Part shown: piece by piece, positions 1 to 8,355 of the stretch
Numbering within the stretch: the first letter of the stretch is position 1
Layout: each line of letters begins with the position of its first letter
NCBI GenBank assembly: GCA_004213645.1
Contig: SGZF01000001.1
Location: 83,062-147,061 of the forward strand
Origin: Flavobacteriales bacterium
Lineage (GTDB): Bacteria; Bacteroidota; Bacteroidia; Flavobacteriales; Flavobacteriaceae
Reading direction: 5' to 3'
Length of the DNA stretch: 64,000 nucleotides
Made by a program: the position numbers and the translations under genes
The notes under the pieces: model-generated
The model's database searches: none
Told to the model about the DNA's origin: nothing
Seen by the model: only the letters and a program-made list of their open reading frames with translations

Positions 1-292
1 TTTTTTCTAAGATATTAGATGACTTTTGTTTTATATATGAATTATTAAGCCCTGTTTTATCTATAATTATATCTTCAATAATTTTATTTCTTCGAAACTT
101 TAAATCAATTAAATAAGCTAATATCCTATCTTTCATTTCTACAGAAGCCTTATTCGTAAATGTTAAAGCAAGCATTGACTTAAAATGATCATCATCCTTA
201 TTTTGTAAAAGCTTTGAAATAAATTCAATTGCTAGATTGAAAGTCTTTCCAGATCCTGCAGATGAATTTATAATTTTAAATGAGTAGTCCAT
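1..292 (-). CDS. UvrD/RecB-like DNA helicase, N-terminal part only
   Basis: This reading frame is absent from the ORF track because it runs off the left edge. It starts at an ATG at 292 on the minus strand and stays open for 97 codons. The start reads MDYSFKIINSSAGSGKTFNL, a superfamily I helicase P-loop (SAGSGKT, residues 11-17), followed near residue 41 by LTFTNKASVEMKDRI, which is motif Ia of UvrD/RecB/AddA-type helicases. It is probably a large (about 1000 residue) helicase-nuclease for double-strand break repair, but only the first ATPase motifs are visible, so UvrD, RecB and AddA cannot be told apart. It is divergent from the superoxide dismutase gene, with 50 bp between start codons. 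Confidence 0.8.
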   Translation of the reverse strand, partial: MDYSFKIINSSAGSGKTFNLAIEFISKLLQNKDDDHFKSMLALTFTNKASVEMKDRILAYLIDLKFRRNKIIEDIIIDKTGLNNSYIKQKSSNILEK

Positions 293-300
293 ATTTAATG

Positions 301-330
301 TTGAAACTTAGTAAAATAATCCTAATTTTG
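301..330 (+). promoter_or_regulatory. Bacteroidota-type promoter of the superoxide dismutase gene
   Basis: A TTG at 301-303 is followed after exactly 19 bases by TAATTTTG at 323-330, matching the Bacteroidota -33/-7 consensus (TTG-N19-TAnnTTTG). The start codon is at 343, so the predicted transcript has a leader of only about 5-10 nt. This is the best promoter match I found in the window. Confidence 0.7.
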
Positions 331-342
331 TAAAAAAAAATT

Positions 343-945
343 ATGGCTTTTGAATTACCTAAATTAAATTATGCTTTTGATGCATTAGAACCAAACATAG
401 ATGCAAAAACTATGGAAATTCATTATGGAAAACATCATAATGGTTATACAAACAATCTTAATAACATAATATCTGGAACAGAAAATGAGAATAAAAGTAT
501 TGAAGAAATACTTCAATCATTGAATCTTGAAAATAAAGGACTAAGAAATAATGGTGGAGGCTACTTCAATCATAATCTTTTTTGGCAGATAATGGGCCCT
601 AACGGCGGAGGATCACCAACATCAGAGATATCAGATTCAATAAATTCCCAGTTTGAATCATTTGAAAATTTTAAGGCTGAGTTTAGCAAGGCTGCTTCAA
701 CTAGATTTGGTTCTGGATGGGCATGGTTATGTGCTCACGAAAATGGTAATCTTGAAATATGTTCAACTGCAAATCAAGATAATCCCATAATGCCAAATGG
801 ATGTGGAGGTAATCCCATTTTATGTTTGGATGTCTGGGAACATGCTTACTATCTAAATTACCAAAACAGAAGGCCTGATTATATAGAGGCATTTTTTAAT
901 GTGATAAATTGGGAAGAGGTAAATAGAATATTTTTAAATAAATAA
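343..945 (+). CDS. sodA: superoxide dismutase, Mn-type (Fe/Mn family)
   Basis: It converts superoxide to oxygen and hydrogen peroxide. The 200 residues match the usual family length and carry all four metal ligands: His27 (EIHYGKHH), His77 ([11 protein letters not shown]), Asp163 and His167 ([11 protein letters not shown]). Metal type can be read from the second shell: Gly near residue 73 and a Gln at 145 in STANQDNPI are the Mn-type arrangement, whereas Fe-SOD carries its Gln in the AAQVWNH region. Cambialistic activity is not excluded. There is no signal peptide, so it is cytoplasmic. It is a single-gene unit with its own promoter and a strong terminator. Confidence 0.95.
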   Translation: MAFELPKLNYAFDALEPNIDAKTMEIHYGKHHNGYTNNLNNIISGTENENKSIEEILQSLNLENKGLRNNGGGYFNHNLFWQIMGPNGGGSPTSEISDSINSQFESFENFKAEFSKAASTRFGSGWAWLCAHENGNLEICSTANQDNPIMPNGCGGNPILCLDVWEHAYYLNYQNRRPDYIEAFFNVINWEEVNRIFLNK

Positions 946-970
946 AAAAAGGGGATAAATCCCCTTTTTT
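944..970. terminator. bidirectional intrinsic terminator
   Basis: AAAAAAGGGGATAAATCCCCTTTTTT forms a GGGGAT/ATCCCC stem with A- and T-runs on both sides, so it can terminate transcription on either strand. It closes the sod gene on the plus strand and lies about 110 bp beyond the purF stop on the minus strand. The rest of the 946-1078 gap holds only an AT-rich near-palindrome (ATTCTAATTTAGAAT, 1014-1028); I see no RNA gene there. Confidence 0.8.
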
Positions 971-1078
971 GCCCCAAATCTTACCATGAACTTAACCTAC
1001 TTATGTTCTGGTGATTCTAATTTAGAATAATTTTTTTATAAATAAAACTTATTTAGAAATTATTTTTTATTATATGGG

Positions 1079-2893
1079 TTAATAAGCTCTAGCTGATTTA
1101 CCTTCAACAAAATTTATGAAGGCCTGATTAACAACCTTATTTCCTCCAGGTGTTGGATAATTTCCTGTAAAATACCAGTCTCCTCTATGTCTTTTACATG
1201 CTCTGTGAAGATTTTCAACTTTTTGAAAAATTATATCTAACTTAACCTCTGAGCTCTTATCAATAAGCATCTCTGACATTTTTGAAGATATCTGTTCAGG
1301 AGAAAAATCATTATAAACCTCCTTTACATGATTTTTTTTGAACACGCCTGACTCGATTGAAGCTTTACACTTTTTATAAGTAGATTCAACAACAGAATCA
1401 AATGTTCCTCTATCCTTGTGAAGCTCAATTACAGCTTTAAAAGCTATAAAATCCTCAATTTTCGCCATGTCGATTCCATAACAATCTGGAAATCTAATTT
1501 GTGGAGCACTTGATACTATTACTATTTTTTTTGGATTTAATCTAAATAACATTTTAAGAATGCTCTCTTTTAAAGTAGTTCCTCTTACAATGCTATCATC
1601 AATAATTACAAGATTATCAGTTGGTTTTATTATTCCATATGTTATGTCATATACATGGGCAACTAAGTCCTCTCTTCCCTTATCCTCAGATATGAAAGTT
1701 CTTAATTTTGCATCTTTAACAGCAATCTTTTCTATTCTAGGGTTATGTTTTTTTGCCTTTTCAACTAGTCCATAAAAAGATGTTTCAGCTGTATTTGGAA
1801 TAAACGAGAAAACTGTATTTAAATAATCCTTTTTGATAGACTCTTCAATTTGAGACATTAATAGACTCCCAAGCATTTTCCTTTCTTTGTAAATATCAGC
1901 ATCTGAACCTCTAGAGAAATAAATTCTTTCAAATGAGCAAGATTTATTGACTTTAGGTTTTAATATTTCCTTAATATAGGTTCTTCCACTTTTTTTTATA
2001 ATCAGAGCATTTCCTCTGGGAACTTCATTTATTTCAGAATATGAAACATTAAAAACTGTTTGGATTGCAGGTCTTTCTGATGCAACCACAACAACCTCAT
2101 CGTCTTCATAAAAATAGGCTGGTCTAATACCGTGAGGATCTCTTAGTACAAATGAGTCACCATGACCAATCATTCCAGCAATTGCATATCCGCCATCCCA
2201 CTTTTTTGACGATTTTTTTAATATTTTTTCAATATTCAGATCCCTTTCAATTAATGGAGGCATTTCAGACTTTGAGACTCCTTTTTTCTTCAGCTTATTA
2301 TATCCAGATATAACCTCCGAGTCTAAAAAATGTCCAATTTTCTCCATTATGGTAATTGTGTCAGATTGTTCTCTTGGATGTTGACCTAGTTTAACTAAAC
2401 TTTGAAATAACTCATCAGTATTTGTCATATTAAAGTTACCAGCTAAAATCAAGTTTCTATTCATCCAATTATTTTGCCTCATCATAGGCTGGACATAGTC
2501 TATTGAATTTTTACCATATGTTCCATATCTAACGTGCCCTAACATTACCTGCCCTATAAATGGTGTATTATCATAAAATAAATTTGAACCTTTTATAATT
2601 TTTTCAGACTTAACAAATGAGTTAATTTTTTTATTGATTTTCTTAAAAATCGAATGAATTGCTTGTTGCTCAAATGACCTTACTCTATAAAAATATTTTT
2701 GACCTGGATTTAAGTCAAACTTAATACTAGCATATCCTGCCCCATCTTGACCTCTGTTTTTTTGCTTTTCCATCATTAAAAACATCTTATCAACACCATA
2801 CATGTGTGAACCATATTTTTGAGTGTAAAAGTCCAGTGGTTTCTTTAGATGAATTAATGAAATTCCACATTCATGTTTTAATTGATCGCTCAC
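1079..2893 (-). CDS. purF: amidophosphoribosyltransferase
   Basis: It catalyses the first committed step of purine synthesis, PRPP plus glutamine to phosphoribosylamine. The N-terminal half is a class II glutamine amidotransferase: KHECGISL places the nucleophile at Cys9, so an eight-residue propeptide would have to be removed, as in Bacillus PurF (inference from the ECG context). NRGQDGAGYAS (46-56) and HVRYGTYG (120-127) are conserved glutaminase segments. The PRPP-binding loop is VIIDDSIVRGTT (429-440). At 604 residues it is longer than the roughly 505-residue E. coli enzyme and fits the long Bacteroidota form. It is the last gene of a leftward operon with pfkB, rnhA and purN. Confidence 0.92.
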   Translation of the reverse strand: MSDQLKHECGISLIHLKKPLDFYTQKYGSHMYGVDKMFLMMEKQKNRGQDGAGYASIKFDLNPGQKYFYRVRSFEQQAIHSIFKKINKKINSFVKSEKIIKGSNLFYDNTPFIGQVMLGHVRYGTYGKNSIDYVQPMMRQNNWMNRNLILAGNFNMTNTDELFQSLVKLGQHPREQSDTITIMEKIGHFLDSEVISGYNKLKKKGVSKSEMPPLIERDLNIEKILKKSSKKWDGGYAIAGMIGHGDSFVLRDPHGIRPAYFYEDDEVVVVASERPAIQTVFNVSYSEINEVPRGNALIIKKSGRTYIKEILKPKVNKSCSFERIYFSRGSDADIYKERKMLGSLLMSQIEESIKKDYLNTVFSFIPNTAETSFYGLVEKAKKHNPRIEKIAVKDAKLRTFISEDKGREDLVAHVYDITYGIIKPTDNLVIIDDSIVRGTTLKESILKMLFRLNPKKIVIVSSAPQIRFPDCYGIDMAKIEDFIAFKAVIELHKDRGTFDSVVESTYKKCKASIESGVFKKNHVKEVYNDFSPEQISSKMSEMLIDKSSEVKLDIIFQKVENLHRACKRHRGDWYFTGNYPTPGGNKVVNQAFINFVEGKSARAY

Positions 2894-2896
2894 CTA

Positions 2897-3796
2897 TTAT
2901 AATTTATTGATTCTATTTTCAATGTCATTCATTGACAAATTTAATAAGTTTTTTGTTCCCATGTCTTCAACATTAAATGATGCTAGGGAAGTTCCATAAT
3001 TAATAGCTGATTTAATAGATTCAAATGAAATTTCTTTAGACTGAGCTAGGAACCCTGCTATTCCTCCTATGAAGCAGTCTCCTGCACCCGTTGGGTCAAT
3101 TACTTTCCTTACTTTATAAGCATTAGAAATAAATCTTTTTTCATAATTAAATAGTTCTGCTCCATATTCTCCTTTTTTAATTATTACAAAGCCTGGCCCC
3201 ATAGAATGAAGAACTTTTGCTGCTTGAGCTAAGTCTTTTTGACCAGTTATCATATAAGATTCTTCATCATTTATTGAAATAATATCAACTTTTGAAATAA
3301 CATCCTTAACAGTGTCCCAAAAATTTTCAATCCAATAATTCATAGTATCTAAGATAACAGCTTGAGGTTTGTTTTTTAATTGATTTATTGCAGAAAGTTG
3401 AATTTCAGGATGAAGATTACCTAATAACAATATATCTGGGCTTAATTTTGATTTAGGAATTATGGGATTAAATGAAGCCATTACATTTAACTCTGTCTTT
3501 GTTGTAATTCTTTGACTAAAATTATCAGTATAAATACAACTCCAATAAAATGTTTTATCATTCTTTTCAATTTTAACGCCGGATATATCAACACCACAAG
3601 ATTCAAGAAGTTTTAAATCTTGATTTTTAAAATCATTTCCAACAACTGATATTATAGATGAATTATTAATGAAATGTTTAATAGACAAACATATGTAAGT
3701 TCCTGCACCTCCAAGAATATTATCAACCTTGTTTTCTTGGGTTTCAATTCCATCATATGCTAATGAGGCAACAATAAGTAGAGATTTTCTTGACAT
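2897..3796 (-). CDS. PfkB-family carbohydrate/nucleoside kinase
   Basis: This is a ribokinase-fold kinase of 299 residues. It has an N-terminal glycine pair (GGAGTY, 29-34) that sits over the substrate, and the family's C-terminal signature DPTGAGDCFIGG (234-245), whose Asp240 is the catalytic base and whose GAGD forms the anion hole. The substrate cannot be read from sequence; sugars or nucleosides are both possible. Its position three bases upstream of purF and in line with purN makes a nucleoside or ribose substrate attractive, but that is inference. Confidence 0.88.
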   Translation of the reverse strand: MSRKSLLIVASLAYDGIETQENKVDNILGGAGTYICLSIKHFINNSSIISVVGNDFKNQDLKLLESCGVDISGVKIEKNDKTFYWSCIYTDNFSQRITTKTELNVMASFNPIIPKSKLSPDILLLGNLHPEIQLSAINQLKNKPQAVILDTMNYWIENFWDTVKDVISKVDIISINDEESYMITGQKDLAQAAKVLHSMGPGFVIIKKGEYGAELFNYEKRFISNAYKVRKVIDPTGAGDCFIGGIAGFLAQSKEISFESIKSAINYGTSLASFNVEDMGTKNLLNLSMNDIENRINKL

Positions 3797-3806
3797 TTAA
3801 TTAGTT

Positions 3807-4268
3807 TTAATTGTTATATCCTATATCATCGATAAGATTTGAGTTCCTGGCAGCAAGATTAGCTAAAAAATCACACCTTTCATTGTAAAAATCATTACTA
3901 TGACCTTTAACCCAGAAAAATTTAACATTATGATTATTGTAAATCTCTAAAAATCTTTTCCAGAGATCAGAGTTTTTTTTGTTTTTAAAATCTTTTTTTA
4001 CCCAATCAAATAGCCACCCTTTTTCGACAGCATCTGAAACATATTTAGAGTCAGTAAAAACTTTAACTTCTGAATTTTTTATTTTTAATTTTTCTAGTGC
4101 AATTATTACTGCAAGTAATTCCATTCTATTATTAGTAGTTAATTTAAATCCTTGACTAAACTCTTTTTTATAATTTTCATTCTCAATTAACATTACAATT
4201 CCATAACCTCCAGGACCTGGGTTTCCAATTGATGAACCATCAGTGTAAATTTTAATTAACCTATTCAT
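3807..4268 (-). CDS. rnhA: ribonuclease HI
   Basis: It cleaves the RNA strand of RNA-DNA hybrids. The complete type 1 catalytic set is visible: Asp10 (IYTDGSSIGNPGPGG), Glu50 (NNRMELLA), Asp73 (VFTDSKYV) and Asp133 (ERCDFLAN). The His of VKGHSND (near residue 123) is the usual activating histidine. At 153 residues it matches E. coli RnhA (155) and has no N-terminal hybrid-binding extension. It overlaps the end of purN by 8 bp, so the two are probably translated together. Confidence 0.95.
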   Translation of the reverse strand: MNRLIKIYTDGSSIGNPGPGGYGIVMLIENENYKKEFSQGFKLTTNNRMELLAVIIALEKLKIKNSEVKVFTDSKYVSDAVEKGWLFDWVKKDFKNKKNSDLWKRFLEIYNNHNVKFFWVKGHSNDFYNERCDFLANLAARNSNLIDDIGYNN

Positions 4269-4824
4269 TTAATAATGATTGTATAACTTGTGGATAGAAC
4301 TCATATTCTAAAATATGTATTTTTTTCTCAACTGTCTTTGCAGTATCATCTCTATTTAGTTGAATTTTTTTTTGAAAAATTATCTCTCCAGAATCATAAT
4401 TTTCAGAAACATAATGGATAGAAATTCCAGTTTCAATTTCATTGTTTTCTATAACTTTATTATGAATTATTGAACCATACATTCCTCTACCACCATACTT
4501 CGGTAAAAGAGAAGGATGAATATTTACAATTTTTTTATTAAAATAGTTAATAAATGATGGGGGAATTTTTTTTAAGAAACCTGCTAAAACAATTAAGTTT
4601 GGGTTGATAAGCTTTAGTTCATCAAAAACTTTAGTTGAAAGCTCATCATTTGAAAAATTTGAAACTTTAATTCCTGAATCTAAAGAATATTTTAGGAAAG
4701 GTGAGTTCTTATTATTGCAATAAACATTCGAGACTTTAATGTCACTAGACTTACTAAAATAATTTATAATATTTATTGCGTTTGATCCTTTACCTGAAAT
4801 GAAAAGTATGATTTTTTTTTTCAT
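4261..4824 (-). CDS. purN: phosphoribosylglycinamide formyltransferase
   Basis: It formylates GAR using 10-formyl-tetrahydrofolate in purine synthesis. The ORF track starts at 4941, but the first 39 residues of that frame are an unrelated hydrophobic/basic stretch. Homology starts at MKKKIILFISGKGSN, so I place the start at the ATG at 4824, giving 187 residues. Catalytic residues are Asn101, His103 (IVNIHPSLLP) and Asp144 (YDSGEI); the phosphate loop is SGKGSN (10-15). It is the first gene of the leftward purN-rnhA-pfkB-purF operon and is divergent from acpP. Confidence 0.92.
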   Translation of the reverse strand: MKKKIILFISGKGSNAINIINYFSKSSDIKVSNVYCNNKNSPFLKYSLDSGIKVSNFSNDELSTKVFDELKLINPNLIVLAGFLKKIPPSFINYFNKKIVNIHPSLLPKYGGRGMYGSIIHNKVIENNEIETGISIHYVSENYDSGEIIFQKKIQLNRDDTAKTVEKKIHILEYEFYPQVIQSLLNE

Positions 4825-4919
4825 AATTATGACACATTTCAATAAGTTTGAAAAAAACTTTTTATTTAACAAATAAAGGTATATTTTCGATTTAAAGACG
4901 AGTTTTGATAAAAGTTTTT

Positions 4920-4927
4920 TAATTTTG
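4920..4927 (+). promoter_or_regulatory. -7 box of the acpP promoter
   Basis: TAATTTTG fits TAnnTTTG and ends 27 bp before the acpP start codon. A TTG lies at 4905-4907, but the spacing to it (12) is too short, so only the -7 element is supported. Confidence 0.4.
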
Positions 4928-4954
4928 TCAACTAAACTCATAAATAAAAATATT

Positions 4955-5188
4955 ATGTCAGATATTTCTTCAAGAGTAAAAGCAATAATAGTGGATAAGT
5001 TAGGAGTCGATGAGAACGAAGTTGTTTCAGAGGCTAGTTTTACAAATGATTTAGGAGCTGATTCTCTAGATACAGTAGAACTTATTATGGAATTTGAAAA
5101 AGAATTCGATATCCAAATTCCTGATGATCAAGCAGAAAATATTGTTTCTGTAGGACAGGCTATTGAGTTTATAGAAAAATCAAAATAA
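4955..5188 (+). CDS. acpP: acyl carrier protein
   Basis: This is the small acidic protein that carries fatty acyl chains on a phosphopantetheine arm. From the ATG at 4955 (MSDISSRV) it has 77 residues, the normal size; the longer track ORF begins at a TTG and adds ten unrelated residues. The attachment serine is Ser37 in [10 protein letters not shown]. The next gene is fabF, ten bases downstream, the classic acpP-fabF pair. It should be one of the most highly expressed genes here. Confidence 0.97.
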   Translation: MSDISSRVKAIIVDKLGVDENEVVSEASFTNDLGADSLDTVELIMEFEKEFDIQIPDDQAENIVSVGQAIEFIEKSK

Positions 5189-5198
5189 AATATAGTTA

Positions 5199-6449
5199 AT
5201 GACTTCAAGAAGAGTTGTAGTTACTGGAATGGGAGCTTTAACTCCAATTGGTAATGACTTAAATTCCTATTGGAATGGTCTTATTAGTGGAACCTCTGGC
5301 TGTGCTAACATTAAACAATTTGATGCCTCAAATTTTAAGACAAAGTTTGCTTGTGAATTAAAAGATTATGATCCTGCCAATCATTTTGAAAGAAAAGAAT
5401 TTAGAAGATATGATAAGTTCTCGCAATATGGAATTGTTGCCGCTTCAGAAGCTGTTCAAGATTCTCAACTTATTGAATCCAAGCCAAATTTTGATAGAAT
5501 AGGTGTAATTTGGGGTGCTGGTATTGGAGGATTAGAAACCTTTCAAAATGAAGTTCTTAACTATTCTGAAGGTGATGGAACTCCAAGGTTTAATCCATTT
5601 ATGATTCCCAAAATGATTCCAGATATAGCTCCAGGACTAATAGCTATGAAATATGGTTTTCAAGGACCCAATTACGCTACAGTCTCAGCATGCGCTTCCT
5701 CTTCTAATGCTCTTATAGATGCCCTAACTTACATTAGAGTTGGTCATGCTGATGTAATAGTTGCTGGAGGATCAGAAGCCCCTGTCACTATAGCTGGTCT
5801 TGGTGGATTTAATGCTATGCATGCATTGTCCACTAGAAATGATGACCCATCAACTGCTTCAAGACCCTTTGATAGAGACAGAGATGGTTTTGTCCTTGGT
5901 GAAGGAGCTGGTTCGTTGATTCTTGAAGAATATGAACATGCTATAAACAGAGGTGCTAAAATATATGCTGAACTTGTTGGTGGAGGGCTTTCATGTGATG
6001 CGTACCATATGACTGCACCACATCCAGACGGAAGAGGTGCAATTAAGGTTATGAAAAACTGTTTAGATGATGCCAACCTTAATACTAGTGATATTGATTT
6101 GATTAATATGCATGGGACATCTACTCCTCTAGGAGATGCTGCAGAAAGCAAAGCGGTTAAACATGTTTTTCAAGATGATGCTTATAAATTAAATATTAAT
6201 TCTACAAAATCTATGACAGGGCATCTTCTCGGTGCAGCTGGTGCAGTGGAGGCAATTTCATGTGTAATGGCTATGAGAAACAGTATTATTCCTCCTACAA
6301 TAAATCATTTTAATGATGATGAAAATATTGACCCTAATCTTAATTTTACATTCTCGTCTCCACAGAAAAAATCTGTAAATTATGCAATGTCAAACACATT
6401 TGGATTTGGAGGTCATAATGCCTGCGTAATATTTAAAAATCTTGACTAG
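5199..6449 (+). CDS. fabF: 3-oxoacyl-[acyl-carrier-protein] synthase II
   Basis: It is the condensing enzyme that elongates acyl-ACP with malonyl-ACP. The 416 residues have the full Cys-His-His triad: Cys165 (VSACASSSN), His305 (NMHGTSTPLGD) and His342 (MTGHLLGAAGA). Start MTSRRVVVTGMGALTP and end NTFGFGGHNACVIF are family-typical. It lies directly after acpP. In many Flavobacteriia the next gene is rnc (RNase III); here only 115 bp separate fabF from the downstream 120-codon ORF and no rnc is present. Confidence 0.96.
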   Translation: MTSRRVVVTGMGALTPIGNDLNSYWNGLISGTSGCANIKQFDASNFKTKFACELKDYDPANHFERKEFRRYDKFSQYGIVAASEAVQDSQLIESKPNFDRIGVIWGAGIGGLETFQNEVLNYSEGDGTPRFNPFMIPKMIPDIAPGLIAMKYGFQGPNYATVSACASSSNALIDALTYIRVGHADVIVAGGSEAPVTIAGLGGFNAMHALSTRNDDPSTASRPFDRDRDGFVLGEGAGSLILEEYEHAINRGAKIYAELVGGGLSCDAYHMTAPHPDGRGAIKVMKNCLDDANLNTSDIDLINMHGTSTPLGDAAESKAVKHVFQDDAYKLNINSTKSMTGHLLGAAGAVEAISCVMAMRNSIIPPTINHFNDDENIDPNLNFTFSSPQKKSVNYAMSNTFGFGGHNACVIFKNLD

Positions 6450-6456
6450 CATATAA

Positions 6457-6542
6457 TTCCCTTTCTTATCAAAAAAATTTTAAAATTAGATTCGATTATT
6501 CAAGAGAAATATAAGATTATAGCTATTCATTCTAGTCTAAAA
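6457..6542 (+). pseudogene. out-of-frame N-terminal piece of the IPExxxVDY-family gene
   Basis: In the frame of position 6457 the sequence reads LSKKFLKLDSIIQEKYK followed by IIAIHSSL. This resembles the N-terminus of the Bacteroidota IPExxxVDY family, which as I recall has a segment of the type IAIHSSLEDYRLAY. Continuity is broken at TCTAAAG (6537-6543): adding one base there gives IHSSLKVFSLAYQMNKY, running into the 6564 ORF with the expected spacing. No ATG, GTG or TTG in this frame precedes the fragment after the stop at 6454, so the original start is also unclear. It is either a real frameshift or a one-base error in an A-rich stretch. Confidence 0.55.
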
Positions 6543-6563
6543 GTATTCTCACTTGCTTATCAG

Positions 6564-6926
6564 ATGAATAAATATTGTTTTACAAATTTTTTAAGATCGA
6601 GAAATGATTTAAAAGTGGAACAGGATATTAACATACCTCATTATCAGTGGGACAATCAAGAAAAAGGAATTGATTTTGAGCTATTTAATAATAAATATTA
6701 TGTAAGGGATGATCAACCTGAACAATCAAATTCTCTTTTTAGTTTCACAAATTCAAAAGAGTTATCTTTGATAGAATCACATAAAGAAGTTGATTTTTTT
6801 ATCAAACAAAACTGTTATTTTTCAACATCAAACTTAATTGAAAAAATGTCAACAATTAAAAATATTTCACTTGTTTATAGAGTTCAAAATAATGAACTTT
6901 CAGAAAACTTTAATTTTGATTTATGA
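6564..6926 (+). CDS. IPExxxVDY-family protein, probably N-terminally truncated
   Basis: This is a 120-residue ORF of unknown function. Near residue 76 it has IESHKEVDFF, a diverged form of the family name motif (I-P-E-x3-V-D-Y), and its position between fabF and pyk is where this family sits in related genomes. Full-length members are, as I recall, around 150 residues; the missing start is encoded just upstream in another frame. The stop overlaps the pyk start (ATGA), so pyk translation is probably coupled to it, which could keep the ORF's 3' part under selection even if the protein is broken. Confidence 0.6.
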   Translation: MNKYCFTNFLRSRNDLKVEQDINIPHYQWDNQEKGIDFELFNNKYYVRDDQPEQSNSLFSFTNSKELSLIESHKEVDFFIKQNCYFSTSNLIEKMSTIKNISLVYRVQNNELSENFNFDL

Positions 6927-8353
6927 AGAGAATTAAAAAAACAAAGATTATTGCAACGCTTGGACCGTCTTCATCATCCAGTGAAAGAATTGAAAAACTT
7001 ATCAAAGAGGGGGTTGATGTATTAAGAATTAACTTCTCACATTCATCACACAAAGAAGCAGGAATTCTTATTAAAGAAATCCGAAAATTAAATCAAAAGC
7101 TTTCTACAAATACATCTATTTTAGCAGATCTTCAAGGACCTAAATTAAGGATAGGAGAAATAAAATCTAAAGTCACTCTTATTGTTGGAAATAAAATTAA
7201 AATTAAGACAGGGAAAAAATTTACAGGCGATGATAAAATGATTTTTGTTAATTATCAAAGTTTACCTTCAGATATTAATATAGGAGAGAAAATTTTAATT
7301 GATGATGGTAAAATTATTTTAAAAGTTTTAGATTCAAACACCATAGATGAAATCTCTGCAGAAATAATACAAGGGGGGGATTTGTTATCTAACAAAGGAT
7401 TTAACTTACCCAATACAGATATTTCCCAACCTGCACTTACAGAAAAAGACATTGAGGACGCAATGTTTTCTGCAAAACAAGAGGTTGACTGGATTGCTCT
7501 TTCATTTGTAAGGCATGAATCTGATATAAAATCCCTAATTAAATTATTAGAAAAAAACACAAAGCATAGAATTCCGGTCATTGCAAAAATTGAAAAGCCG
7601 GAAGGTGTAAAAAATATTGATGATATTATGAAGCATGCTAGCGGAATTATGGTTGCAAGGGGAGATCTTGGTGTTGAAATTAACGCTGCTGAGGTTCCTT
7701 TAATTCAAAAAAAGCTAGTAAACAAAGCTAAAAAAGCTAGAATTCCTGTTATAATTGCAACTCAAATGATGGAAAGTATGATGGATAGTCTCAATCCAAA
7801 TAGAGCTGAAGTTAATGATGTAGCAAATTCCGTGATGGATGGTGCAGATGCAGTTATGTTATCTGGAGAAACATCTGTTGGAAAGCATCCTGTTGAAGTA
7901 ATTCAAACGATTTCAAAGATTATTAGTAAAGTTGAAAATTCAAATTTAATATCACTCAAACATAAGCATCCTACAGATTATGATTCTGAGAGGTTTATTA
8001 CTAAATCTGTTTGTTTCTATGCTGCAAAAATTGCAAACGATACTAACGCGAAGGCTATAAGTACATTAACTAATAGTGGCTATACTGCATACCAAATTTC
8101 TTCTTGGAGACCTAAAACACATGTATTAGTTTTTACTTCAAATAGAAAGATTTTAACACAACTTAGTCTTTTATGGGGTGTAAAAGCATTCTATTATTCT
8201 GGTACAGAAAGTACCGATAAAACTGTTGAAGAAATAAATAAAATTGCTCTTGAAAGTAATTACCTTCAAAAAAACGATAAAGTTGTAAATTTAACTTCAA
8301 TGCCAATTGATAAGAAAGGTATGGTGAATACGGTTAGAGTTTCAAAAATTTAG
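6923..8353 (+). CDS. pyk: pyruvate kinase
   Basis: It catalyses the last step of glycolysis, phosphoenolpyruvate plus ADP to pyruvate plus ATP. At 476 residues it has the usual bacterial length. Visible motifs are TKIIATLGPSS (7-17), LRINFSH (34-40), the catalytic Lys222 in VIAKIEKPEG, MVARGDLGVEI (243-253) and IIATQMMESM (277-286). The ATG overlaps the preceding stop by 4 bp. It is the last glycolytic gene in the acpP-fabF operon line, and an aldehyde dehydrogenase follows after 2 bp. Confidence 0.97.
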   Translation: MKRIKKTKIIATLGPSSSSSERIEKLIKEGVDVLRINFSHSSHKEAGILIKEIRKLNQKLSTNTSILADLQGPKLRIGEIKSKVTLIVGNKIKIKTGKKFTGDDKMIFVNYQSLPSDINIGEKILIDDGKIILKVLDSNTIDEISAEIIQGGDLLSNKGFNLPNTDISQPALTEKDIEDAMFSAKQEVDWIALSFVRHESDIKSLIKLLEKNTKHRIPVIAKIEKPEGVKNIDDIMKHASGIMVARGDLGVEINAAEVPLIQKKLVNKAKKARIPVIIATQMMESMMDSLNPNRAEVNDVANSVMDGADAVMLSGETSVGKHPVEVIQTISKIISKVENSNLISLKHKHPTDYDSERFITKSVCFYAAKIANDTNAKAISTLTNSGYTAYQISSWRPKTHVLVFTSNRKILTQLSLLWGVKAFYYSGTESTDKTVEEINKIALESNYLQKNDKVVNLTSMPIDKKGMVNTVRVSKI

Positions 8354-8355
8354 AT

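Noticed and set aside
946-1078. Possible RNA gene in the sod-purF gap
   Set aside because: No tRNA-like cloverleaf or T-loop sequence; only the bidirectional terminator and an AT-rich near-palindrome whose centre is too short for a good hairpin.
4825-4941. Longer start for purN (4941)
   Set aside because: The extra 39 residues are not PurN-like and extend into the acpP promoter and start region.
5744-6151. 135-residue minus-strand ORF inside fabF
   Set aside because: Antisense shadow of a highly conserved gene, rich in Pro/Ser as expected from reversed codons.
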